NCBI RefSeq assembly: GCF_003814745.1
Contig: NZ_RKRD01000001.1
Span: 372,001 to 436,000 of the forward strand
Source: Hydrogenoanaerobacterium saccharovorans
Lineage (GTDB): Bacteria > Bacillota > Clostridia > Oscillospirales > Ruminococcaceae
Direction of reading: 5' to 3'
DNA length: 64,000 nt
Part shown: piece by piece, positions 25,062-32,939 of the stretch
Layout of the letters: every line of letters starts with the position of its first letter
Numbering within the stretch: the first letter of the stretch is position 1
Notes under the pieces: generated by a model
Databases searched by the model: none
The model's input: the letters and a program-made list of their open reading frames with translations, nothing else
What the model was told of the DNA's origin: nothing
Program-made: the position numbers and the translations under genes

Positions 25062-25442
25062 TTAAAACGGAAAGAAGAAGGGAAAAAACGGGTTGAATCT
25101 ACGCCTTCTGTGCCTCCTGTGCCGGTCAAACAGACTCCCAATAATGAGAGCTCTTGCAAAGTCTCTTGCTGAAAACGGGTTATGCCCCGCTGGAGGATCG
25201 TTGGTTATATTACTTCTGCGAGCCACTTCATCTGTTAAATAAGTTATGTCTTCTTCTGTTAAATAATACATGTCCTCGTCACTGATTGAATTAACCATGT
25301 CTTGAACGTGTGGGTACACTCTTATGTAACAATCAGAGTTTATATTCTCTTGCGGCATTTTATTTTCTGTTCCTGCCATATTTTCCGGGCGTATCATGTT
25401 TTCAGACATGGGATTCATAGGCATACCTGAATAATTTTCCAT
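25062..25442 (-). CDS. Met/Asn/Pro-rich small protein, possible spore protein
   Basis: A 126-residue protein with a low-complexity Met/Asn/Glu/Pro N-terminus (MENYSGMPMNPMSENM), a folded-looking centre (CYIRVYPHVQDMVNSI, then YYLTEEDITYLTDEVARRS) and a basic, aromatic end (RRHRRRRFNPFFPFFFPF). No family is recognised. The N-terminus resembles the coat-type CotJA of this genome in composition, and the C-terminal basic/Phe block would suit a self-assembling or coat-surface protein. The site AAGGAGAG precedes the ATG. The spore link is only compositional. Confidence 0.75.
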   Translation of the reverse strand: MENYSGMPMNPMSENMIRPENMAGTENKMPQENINSDCYIRVYPHVQDMVNSISDEDMYYLTEEDITYLTDEVARRSNITNDPPAGHNPFSARDFARALIIGSLFDRHRRHRRRRFNPFFPFFFPF

Positions 25443-25540
25443 AATGGTCTCTCCTTATATTGTGTTAACGAAACTATCGTCAATTTATTTATTTTATGTT
25501 ATAGCATGATATATGGTGACACTATCTCTTTTTTTACAGT

Positions 25541-25675
25541 ATGTATTATTTCAAGCAAATTGTTCTTTTACGAAAATTAAAAATGTCCGTAGCAGATATA
25601 GAACGCATTTTTGTTTCAAATGACCTTGATGTAGCTATAGATACATTGATAGGAAAATATGCAAAAAAGCCATAA
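25541..25675 (+). pseudogene. Remnant of a MerR-family regulator
   Basis: A 44-codon open frame encodes a segment resembling the region just after the MerR DNA-binding helices (QIVLLRKLKMSVADIERIF, followed by SNDLDVAID). The frame runs back to a TGA at 25517 and keeps the same look (YSMYYFKQ), so the fragment has lost its true N-terminal helix-turn-helix and its C-terminal domain. It ends in a terminator stem. It is too short to be a working regulator. Confidence 0.5.
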
Positions 25676-25713
25676 AAATGATGTGATTTTCCACATCATT
25701 TTTATGGCTTTTT
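25664..25713. terminator. Bidirectional terminator between the MerR remnant and lacI-type gene
   Basis: A 22-base perfect stem, 25664-25685 with 25692-25713 (AAAAAGCCATAAAAATGATGTG on the left arm side), with a 6-base loop and T-rich ends. It terminates the LacI gene transcribed leftwards and anything coming from the remnant. Confidence 0.9.
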
Positions 25714-25720
25714 CATTTGT

Positions 25721-26740
25721 TTAATTCTTGTATGCTGCCGTACTTTTGCGTACAATGAGTTCAGGCTCAAAGATGGTGGTTTTTTCTGCAAGAGGCTTGT
25801 CTTCAATCATAGCAATCAGTTTTTTGGTTGCGGCACAACCCATTAAACCAATCGGCTGCTTGATGGTGGTAAGGGGCACTTCTAAGATTTCTGAAAGAAA
25901 AATATCATCATAACCGATGACGGAAATGTCAGCGGGGACGTGAAGCTCGTGCGCTTTCAATCCTTTGTAAACGCCGTATGCCATCATATCGTTAAAAGCA
26001 AATATAGCAGTGAATTTTTTGCCAAATAAAGCATCAACAGCTGCTATTCCGCTGTTCATATCGTACCCGCCTTCAAAAATCAAACTTTCATCAAACGTGA
26101 TATGGGCTTCATCAAGCGCTTTTTTATAACCATGCAGTCGGTCGCGTGAATCCTCCAAATAATTAGGCCCAGTAACGCAGGCAATTTGCCTGTGCCCAAG
26201 CTCCAGCAGGTGGCGCGTTGCCATATAACCGCCCCGAATATGGTCCAGCCGAACAATGGCGGGGTTTGGCACGGGATACGAGCGATCAATCATAACAAAG
26301 GGAATATTCAGTGTACCCAGTAGGTCGTAACTCTGTTTAAAATTTTCAAGATTGCTGTCAATCGACATACAATAAAGAATTCCATCCACGCTTTTGCTGG
26401 CAAGCACATTGATGTATTCAATATCGCGCTGATGATTGTCGCTGGTATTGCAAAGAATCAGCGTCCAACCGTTTTTTCTGCATTCGTCTTCAATCCCTTT
26501 TGCAAGCGAAGAAAAAAAATTGTTGCGGATATCCGATACAATCAGCCCTATTGTTTTGGTACGTTTTTTTATAAGGCTTACTGCAAGTTGGTTGGGGCGG
26601 TAGTGCATCTCTTTTGCAGTTTTAAGCACTAATTCTTTGGTTTTTTGCGATATTTTAGAAGGCTTGTTGTTAAGCACCAAAGAAACCGTTGTCACTGACA
26701 AATTGGTTTTGGCAGCAATATCTTTGATTGTTGTACGCAC
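25721..26740 (-). CDS. LacI-family transcriptional regulator of the nucleoside operon
   Basis: A 339-residue LacI/GalR protein. Residues 1-60 form the helix-turn-helix and hinge (TIKDIAAKTNLSVTTVSLVLNN, KEMHYRPNQLA), and the rest is a periplasmic-binding-like sensor (LIVSDIRNNFFSSLAKG). The start is GTG after GAGGT. It is divergent from the nucleoside importer operon, and two AAAACGTTTT palindromes lie in the shared gap, the kind of site LacI proteins bind. The effector, perhaps ribose, a ribonucleoside or a nucleobase, is inferred only from the operon. Confidence 0.93.
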   Translation of the reverse strand: MRTTIKDIAAKTNLSVTTVSLVLNNKPSKISQKTKELVLKTAKEMHYRPNQLAVSLIKKRTKTIGLIVSDIRNNFFSSLAKGIEDECRKNGWTLILCNTSDNHQRDIEYINVLASKSVDGILYCMSIDSNLENFKQSYDLLGTLNIPFVMIDRSYPVPNPAIVRLDHIRGGYMATRHLLELGHRQIACVTGPNYLEDSRDRLHGYKKALDEAHITFDESLIFEGGYDMNSGIAAVDALFGKKFTAIFAFNDMMAYGVYKGLKAHELHVPADISVIGYDDIFLSEILEVPLTTIKQPIGLMGCAATKKLIAMIEDKPLAEKTTIFEPELIVRKSTAAYKN

Positions 26741-26957
26741 TTTACCTCACCTGTTTTTCTATCAATTTGCCAAATATGAATTTATTATACAGGTAAAGAC
26801 AAAAATAGTAAACAGGCTTAAACTGCTGATAAAAAAGCTAAAATGCAAAAAATTTAAGACAAAAGCAATTATTTGGTCAGTTTTTCTATGTATCGGTAAG
26901 GTGATTAGTGCTAAATGACTAAAATTTTCTGTTTATATAAAAATTTAAAATGCAATA

Positions 26958-26985
26958 TTGACAAATTGAAAAAATGTGATAATAT
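26958..26985 (+). promoter_or_regulatory. Promoter of the nucleoside operon
   Basis: TTGACA at 26958-26963, a 16-base spacer, and TAATAT at 26980-26985. A consensus -35 with a weaker -10; the upstream operator begins 14 bases past the -10, so repressor bound there would block initiation. Confidence 0.65.
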
Positions 26986-26999
26986 TTAAATAAATCAAG

Positions 27000-27011
27000 T
27001 AAAACGTTTTA
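27000..27011. promoter_or_regulatory. LacI-type operator 1
   Basis: A 12-bp perfect palindrome TAAAACGTTTTA with a central CG, the hallmark of LacI/GalR sites. It starts around +8 of the predicted transcript. Confidence 0.7.
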
Positions 27012-27071
27012 TCTATCCAAAATAAGCTTTTAACAATGTTTTATCAATATCAACGATTGAAACGCAAGCTG

Positions 27072-27089
27072 AAATAAAACGTTTTATTT
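27072..27089. promoter_or_regulatory. LacI-type operator 2
   Basis: An 18-bp perfect palindrome AAATAAAACGTTTTATTT, sharing the AAAACGTTTT core with operator 1. The centres are 75 bases apart, about seven helical turns, so one repressor tetramer or two dimers could cooperate. Confidence 0.75.
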
Positions 27090-27101
27090 ATTCAATATGA
27101 A

Positions 27102-27120
27102 ATTTGCCAATTTGGCAAAT
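27102..27120. promoter_or_regulatory. Separate 19-bp palindrome in the leader
   Basis: ATTTGCCAA and TTGGCAAAT flank a central T. It is unlike the LacI core and sits 13 bases past operator 2, before the ribosome-binding site. It could bind a second regulator or form a small mRNA hairpin. Confidence 0.5.
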
Positions 27121-27157
27121 GCATATAAATGAAACCTAAAATTAGGGAGGAACGAAA

Positions 27158-28243
27158 ATGAAAAAACTAGTAGCAGTTTTGCTCGCACTAACCTTGGTAA
27201 TGGCAATGTTTGCCGGTTGCGGCAGCAAATCCTCTGGCAGCTCGGCACCTGCAGAGTCCGGCACATCGGAATCGAAGGCACCCGCTGATAAACCCCTAAA
27301 AGTTGCACTGATTTATGCAGGTTTCCTCGGTGACAAATCGTTTAATGACTCAGCACATGAAGGTGCACTGAGAGCGAAAGAAGAACTCGGTATCGAACTC
27401 AAAGAAATGGAATCCAAAGAACCCACAGAGTGGGAATCGAACTTTGTTGCAATGGCAGCAGACGGTTACGACCTTGTTATTGGTGTTTCTACACAGTTCC
27501 AAGAGATTATGACGAAACACTGCCCCGAATTCCCCAACACCAAATTTGCTTTGATTGATGGCGTTGTAGAAGGCGACAACATCGTATCTTCAACCTTTGC
27601 GCAGAATGAAGGCTCTTTTCTTGCCGGTGCTGCTGCTGCAATGTTTACAACCAAAACAGATATTCCGGGTGTAAATGCAGACAAAACCATTGGCTGGGTC
27701 GGCGGTATGGATATCCCCGTATTGCATGACTTCTTTATCGGTTACGAGCAGGGTGCCAAATACGTCGACCCTGAAATTAAAATTCTCCAATCTTTCGCAG
27801 GTACTTTTAACGACCCCCTGAAAGGCAAAGAGCTTACCATTGCGCAGTACAGCCAGGGTGCCGACATTGTTATGAACGTTGCATCCGGTACAGGCACAGG
27901 TATTTTGGAGGCTGCAAAAGAGCAGGGCAAATTTGCAGTTGGCGTTGACCTCAATCAAGATGATGTTTACCCCGGTTCTATCCTTACCTCTATGCTCAAA
28001 CGTGTGGATCAGGCAACCTATCTTGCAATTGAATCGGTTGTAAAAGGCACTTTTGAGGGCGGAAAAACCACTTATTTGGATATCAGCAACGGCGGTGTAA
28101 GCCTCACCGATATGTCTACTATGAAAACCGCACTTGGTGATAAATTCCCTCAGGATATTTTGGACAAGATTACCGAACTGGAAGCCAAAGTAAAATCCGG
28201 TGAAATCAAAGTTAATGCATACGAAGGTTTTGGCAGAAAATAA
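27158..28243 (+). CDS. BMP-family nucleoside-binding lipoprotein of an ABC importer
   Basis: A 361-residue lipoprotein of the BMP/PnrA/Med family that binds purine or other nucleosides. A signal peptide (MKKLVAVLLALTLVMAMF) ends in the lipobox AGCG, with the acylated Cys at residue 22, then a Ser/Ala/Gly-rich linker. The mature part keeps the KVALIYAGFLGDKSFND opening and the EGSFLAGAAAAMFTTKTD segment. It has a GGGAGG site and is the first gene of the LacI-controlled operon. A stable hairpin after it may raise its share of the transcript. Confidence 0.93.
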   Translation: MKKLVAVLLALTLVMAMFAGCGSKSSGSSAPAESGTSESKAPADKPLKVALIYAGFLGDKSFNDSAHEGALRAKEELGIELKEMESKEPTEWESNFVAMAADGYDLVIGVSTQFQEIMTKHCPEFPNTKFALIDGVVEGDNIVSSTFAQNEGSFLAGAAAAMFTTKTDIPGVNADKTIGWVGGMDIPVLHDFFIGYEQGAKYVDPEIKILQSFAGTFNDPLKGKELTIAQYSQGADIVMNVASGTGTGILEAAKEQGKFAVGVDLNQDDVYPGSILTSMLKRVDQATYLAIESVVKGTFEGGKTTYLDISNGGVSLTDMSTMKTALGDKFPQDILDKITELEAKVKSGEIKVNAYEGFGRK

Positions 28244-28271
28244 GTTCATACAACGAACAGAAAATGACATC

Positions 28272-28303
28272 GAAGTGGTCTGTTTTAAAAAACAGGCCAC
28301 TTC
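28272..28303 (+). other. Hairpin after the nucleoside-binding lipoprotein gene
   Basis: GAAGTGGTCTGTT pairs with AACAGGCCACTTC (one G-U) across a short A-rich loop, with no T-run. Same position and style as the hairpin after the Liv receptor. Confidence 0.7.
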
Positions 28304-28357
28304 ATAAATAACCACGAAATGTACGGTAGCCCAGAGCAGGCGGAAGGGGTGGAGTCG

Positions 28358-29914
28358 GTGAACGAATATATCGTAGAAATGACCGATATCGAAAAAAGCT
28401 TTGCGTTGGTAAAAGCAGTCAGCAATGGACAATTCAATTTAAAAAAAGGCGAGATACACTCGCTGATTGGTGAAAACGGTGCCGGAAAATCGACCATGAT
28501 GAAAATGCTTTACGGCATTTATGCAAACGACGGCGGTGTTATTAAAATAAAAGGCAGCGAGGTAACCGGCCTTACGCCCAAAATCGCAATTGAACATGGC
28601 ATCGGCATGGTTCACCAAGAGTTTATGCTTGTCAACGAGCTGACGGTACTCGAGAACATTATCTTGGGCTTTGAGCCGAAAAAGAACATGATTATTGATT
28701 TTGACAGTGCAAAAAAAGAAATCCAAAAGTACATAGATACTTATAATATGGATATTCAACCGAACAAACGAATTGACCAAATCTCTGTGGGCGAAGCACA
28801 GAGAGTTGAAATTATAAAAACCCTGTACCGCGGGGCAGAAATTGTTATTTTAGATGAGCCTACCGCAGTACTGACACCGCAAGAGTGCAAAAAGTTTTTC
28901 GAAATTCTAAACAGCCTAAAAGCAGACGGCAAATCCATCGTATTTATTTCGCATAAGCTCAACGAGGTTATGGAAATTTCAGACCGTATTACAGTAATGC
29001 GTCAAGGCAAATTTGTAGATACCGTGAACAAAGAGGATACCAATACGGCAGAGCTTGCAAAAATGATGGTAGGCCGTGAAGTGTTCTTGAATGTAGCCAA
29101 GAAAAAAGCAGAGGTTGGCAAAACCGTTTTACAGGTGGATGGACTATGGACCTCAGGTGAGAAAGAGCTTTCTAAAATAAGAGGGGTTTCTCTCGATGTA
29201 AAAGCAGGCGAAATTGTGGGCATTGCCGGCATTGACGGCAACGGGCAAAGCGAACTGATTGAGGCGATTGCTGGCCTGCGTAAAGTAGAAAAAGGCACCG
29301 TAAAGCTGGATGGTGTGGACGTCACCAATCGGTCGCCGAAAAAAATCCGCGAAGCAGGGCTTACCCACATCCCCGAAGACAGAAACCTGCGTGGGCTGAA
29401 CCGCCGTATGACCATTATGGATAATATGGTTGCGGTGAAAATTGACCAAAAACCGTTTGCAAAAGGTATTATACAAAACCACAAAGAAATCCGCAGCTTT
29501 TCTGAAAAACTCATTGAAAAGTTTGATGTTCGCCCCCGCAACCCCTTAGCGCTGACACAGGCGCTGTCAGGCGGTAATGCACAAAAAATAGTGGTTGCGC
29601 GTGAGGTGGATGCAGACGGTAAATTGCTCATTGCATCACAGCCATCCCGCGGTGTTGATATCGGTGCAATCGAATCGATTCGTAAAATCCTCAACGAGGT
29701 AAAAGCAAACGGCAAAGGCATTCTGCTGGTATCGGCAGACCTTGAGGAGGTACTGTCTTTGTCCGACCGCATCATTGTAATGTACGAGGGCAAGATAACC
29801 GGAATGATGAGCGCAGAGGAAGCCAACGAAGATAACATTGGTATGCTCATGATGGGCGGTTACTCTGAAGGTTCGGATAAAATAGTTCAGGCAGGAGGCG
29901 AAGCATTATCATGA
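28358..29914 (+). CDS. Nucleoside ABC importer ATP-binding protein (tandem ABC, YufO/NupO type)
   Basis: A 518-residue protein made of two fused ABC domains, like RbsA. Domain 1 has Walker A GENGAGKS near residue 35 and the signature SVGEAQRVEI with LDEPTAVLTP. Domain 2 has the degenerate Walker A GIDGNGQSE near residue 305, LSGGNAQKIVVARE and SQPSRGVDIG. GTG 28358 is preferred because GGAAGGGGTGGAG lies upstream; ATG 28319 has no such site. The gene ends by an ATGA overlap with the first permease. Confidence 0.93.
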   Translation: MNEYIVEMTDIEKSFALVKAVSNGQFNLKKGEIHSLIGENGAGKSTMMKMLYGIYANDGGVIKIKGSEVTGLTPKIAIEHGIGMVHQEFMLVNELTVLENIILGFEPKKNMIIDFDSAKKEIQKYIDTYNMDIQPNKRIDQISVGEAQRVEIIKTLYRGAEIVILDEPTAVLTPQECKKFFEILNSLKADGKSIVFISHKLNEVMEISDRITVMRQGKFVDTVNKEDTNTAELAKMMVGREVFLNVAKKKAEVGKTVLQVDGLWTSGEKELSKIRGVSLDVKAGEIVGIAGIDGNGQSELIEAIAGLRKVEKGTVKLDGVDVTNRSPKKIREAGLTHIPEDRNLRGLNRRMTIMDNMVAVKIDQKPFAKGIIQNHKEIRSFSEKLIEKFDVRPRNPLALTQALSGGNAQKIVVAREVDADGKLLIASQPSRGVDIGAIESIRKILNEVKANGKGILLVSADLEEVLSLSDRIIVMYEGKITGMMSAEEANEDNIGMLMMGGYSEGSDKIVQAGGEALS

Positions 29915-30969
29915 AAATAAACAATAAGTATATTAATCTTCTGCTTACTATCGTGGTATCTATGTTCATCGGCGCAGTGGTTATGCTCATTTTGGGGTAC
30001 AACCCGCTGGAAGCATATTTTCAGCTGTTTAAGGGCGCATTTGTGGGCAAGCTCAACCTCGGTACAACTTTGCAAAAGTTTGTACCGCTGCTGCTCACTT
30101 CTATCGCATTTGTCATTTCGTCGCGCGTGGGCGTGTTCAACGTTGGCGTTGAGGGCGAGCTGTACCTCGGTGCAATGGCTGCGGCATGGGTAGGTTTCGC
30201 CTTTAAGGGGCTGCCTGCACCCATTCACCTCATCCTTTGTTTTGCCGCTGCTATGGTGGTGGGCGCTGCATGGGCATACATCCCCGGTTCGTTAAAGGCA
30301 AGGCTGGGCGTCAACGAGGTTTGCGTCACCATTTTAATGAACTATGTCGCAAAATTTATTACATCGTATCTGGTTAACGGGCCGCTCAGCGCAAAAACCG
30401 GCGTTCCGCAAACACCTGCAGTGGCAGATGGCGTAAAACTCACCCAGTTTATGAAGCCAAGCCAGGCACACACAGGTTTGTTTATAGCAATTGTAGTAGT
30501 GGTAGTTATCTTTTGGCTGATGTCGCGCTCGACAACAGGTTACAAATTTACCAGTGTAGGGCTGAACCCCCTGCACGCCGAATATGTGGGCATCGACCCG
30601 AAAAAAACCATGATTCGTGCCATGCTGCTTTCGGGTGCGGTAGGCGGTATTGCGGGCGCAATCGAAATCCTGGGTGTATACGGCTACTTCTTGGATAACT
30701 TCTCTTCCGGTATCGCAATGGATGGCATGCTCGCAGCACTGATTGTAAAAAGCGATATCAAAATGGTGCCGCTGATGGCATTTTTCCTCGCGGTATTAAA
30801 ATCGGGCGCACTGGGTATGGAGCGTTACACCGGTGTACCAAAGTCCATTGTAGATACTATTATTGCAATCTTTATTGTGTTTGCAACGATGGAAGCGCTG
30901 TTTGTATTTAACAAACGCCGCAAAGCAAAAAAAGAAGAACAATCGGCACTGCCCGGTAAACAAAATTAA
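29911..30969 (+). CDS. Nucleoside ABC importer permease 1 (YufP/NupP type)
   Basis: A 352-residue BPD_transp_2 permease with about nine membrane segments and the family motifs FNVGVEGELYLGAM near residue 75 and LLSGAVGGIAGAIEILG near 230. The start is an ATGA overlap with the ATPase gene and it is 16 bases from the second permease. Together they form the translocation pore for nucleosides. The C-terminus is a basic tail (FNKRRKAKKEEQ). Confidence 0.93.
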   Translation: MKINNKYINLLLTIVVSMFIGAVVMLILGYNPLEAYFQLFKGAFVGKLNLGTTLQKFVPLLLTSIAFVISSRVGVFNVGVEGELYLGAMAAAWVGFAFKGLPAPIHLILCFAAAMVVGAAWAYIPGSLKARLGVNEVCVTILMNYVAKFITSYLVNGPLSAKTGVPQTPAVADGVKLTQFMKPSQAHTGLFIAIVVVVVIFWLMSRSTTGYKFTSVGLNPLHAEYVGIDPKKTMIRAMLLSGAVGGIAGAIEILGVYGYFLDNFSSGIAMDGMLAALIVKSDIKMVPLMAFFLAVLKSGALGMERYTGVPKSIVDTIIAIFIVFATMEALFVFNKRRKAKKEEQSALPGKQN

Positions 30970-30985
30970 AAAGGAGGGCTATTAA

Positions 30986-31918
30986 ATGGAATTGAGTTCA
31001 ATCTTTGACTTTACGCTGATTTATGCTACCATTCGAGCCGCTACTCCGATTTTGTTTGCAGCACTTGCAGCGGTAATTACTCAGCAGGCAGATATCATTA
31101 ACATTGGTACCGAGGGCATTATGCTTACAGGTGCGTTTGCAGCGGTATGTGTCAGCTTTTTTACCGGCAGCTGGCTGCTGGCACTGCTCGTTTCGATGGT
31201 GGCGGGTGCGGTAATGTCTATGATTATGGCGTTTGCACACATCAAATACAAAGCAGATATCTGCGCAATCGGTACAGCAATTAATATGCTGGCACTTGCC
31301 ATTACTAAATTCGGTATCAAACAGTTTTTGGGTACCACAGGCAGTTTTACCAGCCCCAAAATCATTGCAATCCCTAAATTACACATTGCATTGTTCGACA
31401 ATAACAAATACCTGAACGGTTTGTTTAACAACTGGTCAATGATGGAGATATTCGGCATTATTATGGTTTTTGTAATGAGCTTTTTGCTTTACCGTACGGT
31501 ATGGGGCTTGAGGCTGCGCTCTGTCGGCCGCTTCCCAATGGCTGCCGAAACAGCGGGTATTCATGTTAATAAAATGAAATATCAGGTTATGTTGATTTCG
31601 GGTATACTCGGCGGTATGGCGGGTGCCCATCTTTCCATTGGCTATTCGCAGATGTTTACCGAAAATATGACCAACGGCAGAGGCTTTATGGGTGTTGCAG
31701 CAATGTTCTTTGGCAATGCAAACCCTGTTATGGCATGGATTGGATGCTTGTTGTTTGGCTTTACCGATTCGCTCGGCGGCAGATTACAGTCTTACGGCTG
31801 GCCTTCGCAGTTTGTACTGATGATGCCTTATATCATCACCATTGCGGTACTGGCGGTATCGCTGTGGCGCAAATATGTAAAAGAGGCAAAGGCGAAAAGC
31901 TCTTTAGTCACCAAATAA
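30986..31918 (+). CDS. Nucleoside ABC importer permease 2 (YufQ/NupQ type)
   Basis: A 310-residue BPD_transp_2 permease with NIGTEGIMLTGAF near residue 45, LLYRTVWGLRLRSVGRFPMAAETAG near 170 and ISGILGGMAGAHLSIG near 205. It pairs with permease 1. An AAGGAGG site precedes the ATG. The nucleoside hydrolase follows after 27 bases. Confidence 0.93.
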   Translation: MELSSIFDFTLIYATIRAATPILFAALAAVITQQADIINIGTEGIMLTGAFAAVCVSFFTGSWLLALLVSMVAGAVMSMIMAFAHIKYKADICAIGTAINMLALAITKFGIKQFLGTTGSFTSPKIIAIPKLHIALFDNNKYLNGLFNNWSMMEIFGIIMVFVMSFLLYRTVWGLRLRSVGRFPMAAETAGIHVNKMKYQVMLISGILGGMAGAHLSIGYSQMFTENMTNGRGFMGVAAMFFGNANPVMAWIGCLLFGFTDSLGGRLQSYGWPSQFVLMMPYIITIAVLAVSLWRKYVKEAKAKSSLVTK

Positions 31919-31945
31919 CGTTGTTGATAGAAATGGAGTTTGAAA

Positions 31946-32881
31946 ATGGATAGAAGAAAGATTATTTTGGATTGTGACCCCGGGCATGACGATGCCGTTG
32001 CTATTATGATGGCTGCAAAGCACCCCAAACTCGAGCTGCTGGGTGTTACTGTAGTGGCGGGCAACCAAACCTTAGAGAAAACCTCTCGCAATGCGCTGAA
32101 CGTCTGCCAGCATTTGGGCATTGATGTACCCGTATGTGCAGGCTGCGGCTTCCCTATGGTACGCCAAAAACAGGTGATTGCAGATGATATTCACGGTGAA
32201 ACAGGCCTTGACGGCCCCGTGTTTGCACCGCTTACCAAACAGCTTGACCCCAGACACGGTGTTGATTTTATTATAGAAACTTTGATGGCATCGGATGGCG
32301 ATATCACCCTTGTGCCCACAGGCCCGCTTACCAACATTGCAATGGCAATGCGCCGCGAGCCAAAAATTGTAGACAAAATTCAAGAGATTGTTTTAATGGG
32401 CGGCGCTTACCAGCTGGGCAACATGACCCCCGCTGCGGAGTTTAATATCTTGGCGGATGCCGAGGCTGCTTATGTAGTGTTTACCTCGGGCAGACCGATT
32501 GTGATGATGGGGCTTGACCTTACCAGACAGGCGCTGTGCTACCCCGAAATTGTCGACCGTATGGAGAAAATCGGCAATAAAGCGGCACACTTGTTTGCCG
32601 ACCTGATGCGATTCTTCGGTGCATCGCAGAAAAAGGTGTTCGGCTGGGCAGGCGGCCCGTTGCATGACCCAACCTGCATCGCCTACCTCATCGATCCAAC
32701 CTGTATCGAAACAAAAGAGATGTACACAGAGATTGAAATCAGAAGCGAAAAATGCTATGGGCGTACCCTGTGCGATTACTTTAACACACAGCACCGCGAG
32801 CCGAACTCTAAAGTATGCATCAAGCTTGACCAAGAAAAATTCTGGAATATCGTAGAGGAATGCATCAGGCTTTATAATTAA
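31946..32881 (+). CDS. Ribonucleoside hydrolase (IunH/RihA family)
   Basis: A 311-residue nucleoside N-ribohydrolase. The calcium-binding cluster is at the N-terminus (LDCDPGHDDAVA), with VVAGNQTLEK, PTGPLTNIAMAM and GGAYQLGNMTPAAEFN further on. It splits imported nucleosides to a base and ribose. The ATG at 31946 is favoured, with ATGGAG seven bases upstream, over the TTG two codons earlier. It sits between the importer and a group of hydrolases, and its ribose product would feed the ribokinase-like gene at the end of the operon. Confidence 0.93.
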   Translation: MDRRKIILDCDPGHDDAVAIMMAAKHPKLELLGVTVVAGNQTLEKTSRNALNVCQHLGIDVPVCAGCGFPMVRQKQVIADDIHGETGLDGPVFAPLTKQLDPRHGVDFIIETLMASDGDITLVPTGPLTNIAMAMRREPKIVDKIQEIVLMGGAYQLGNMTPAAEFNILADAEAAYVVFTSGRPIVMMGLDLTRQALCYPEIVDRMEKIGNKAAHLFADLMRFFGASQKKVFGWAGGPLHDPTCIAYLIDPTCIETKEMYTEIEIRSEKCYGRTLCDYFNTQHREPNSKVCIKLDQEKFWNIVEECIRLYN

Positions 32882-32939
32882 TGATTTGATTGCAGTGCAG
32901 TATTACAACTAAATCATGCGTTTAAGGGGGGGATACCTT

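Larger units (their letters stand above)
26741..27157. other. Divergent regulatory region between LacI and the nucleoside operon (417 bp)
   Basis: The gap carries a forward promoter, two AAAACGTTTT operators, a separate 19-bp palindrome and the GGGAGG site of the first gene, all within its right half. The left half (26760-26940) is AT-rich, without a convincing open frame or RNA. Confidence 0.8.

Noticed and set aside
27590..28432. 280-codon antisense frame over the nucleoside-binding lipoprotein gene
   Set aside because: No ribosome-binding site, no recognisable motifs, and it lies opposite a well-supported lipoprotein.
29002..29850. 282-codon antisense frame over the nucleoside ATPase
   Set aside because: Serine-rich low-information translation opposite a conserved ABC gene; no site.
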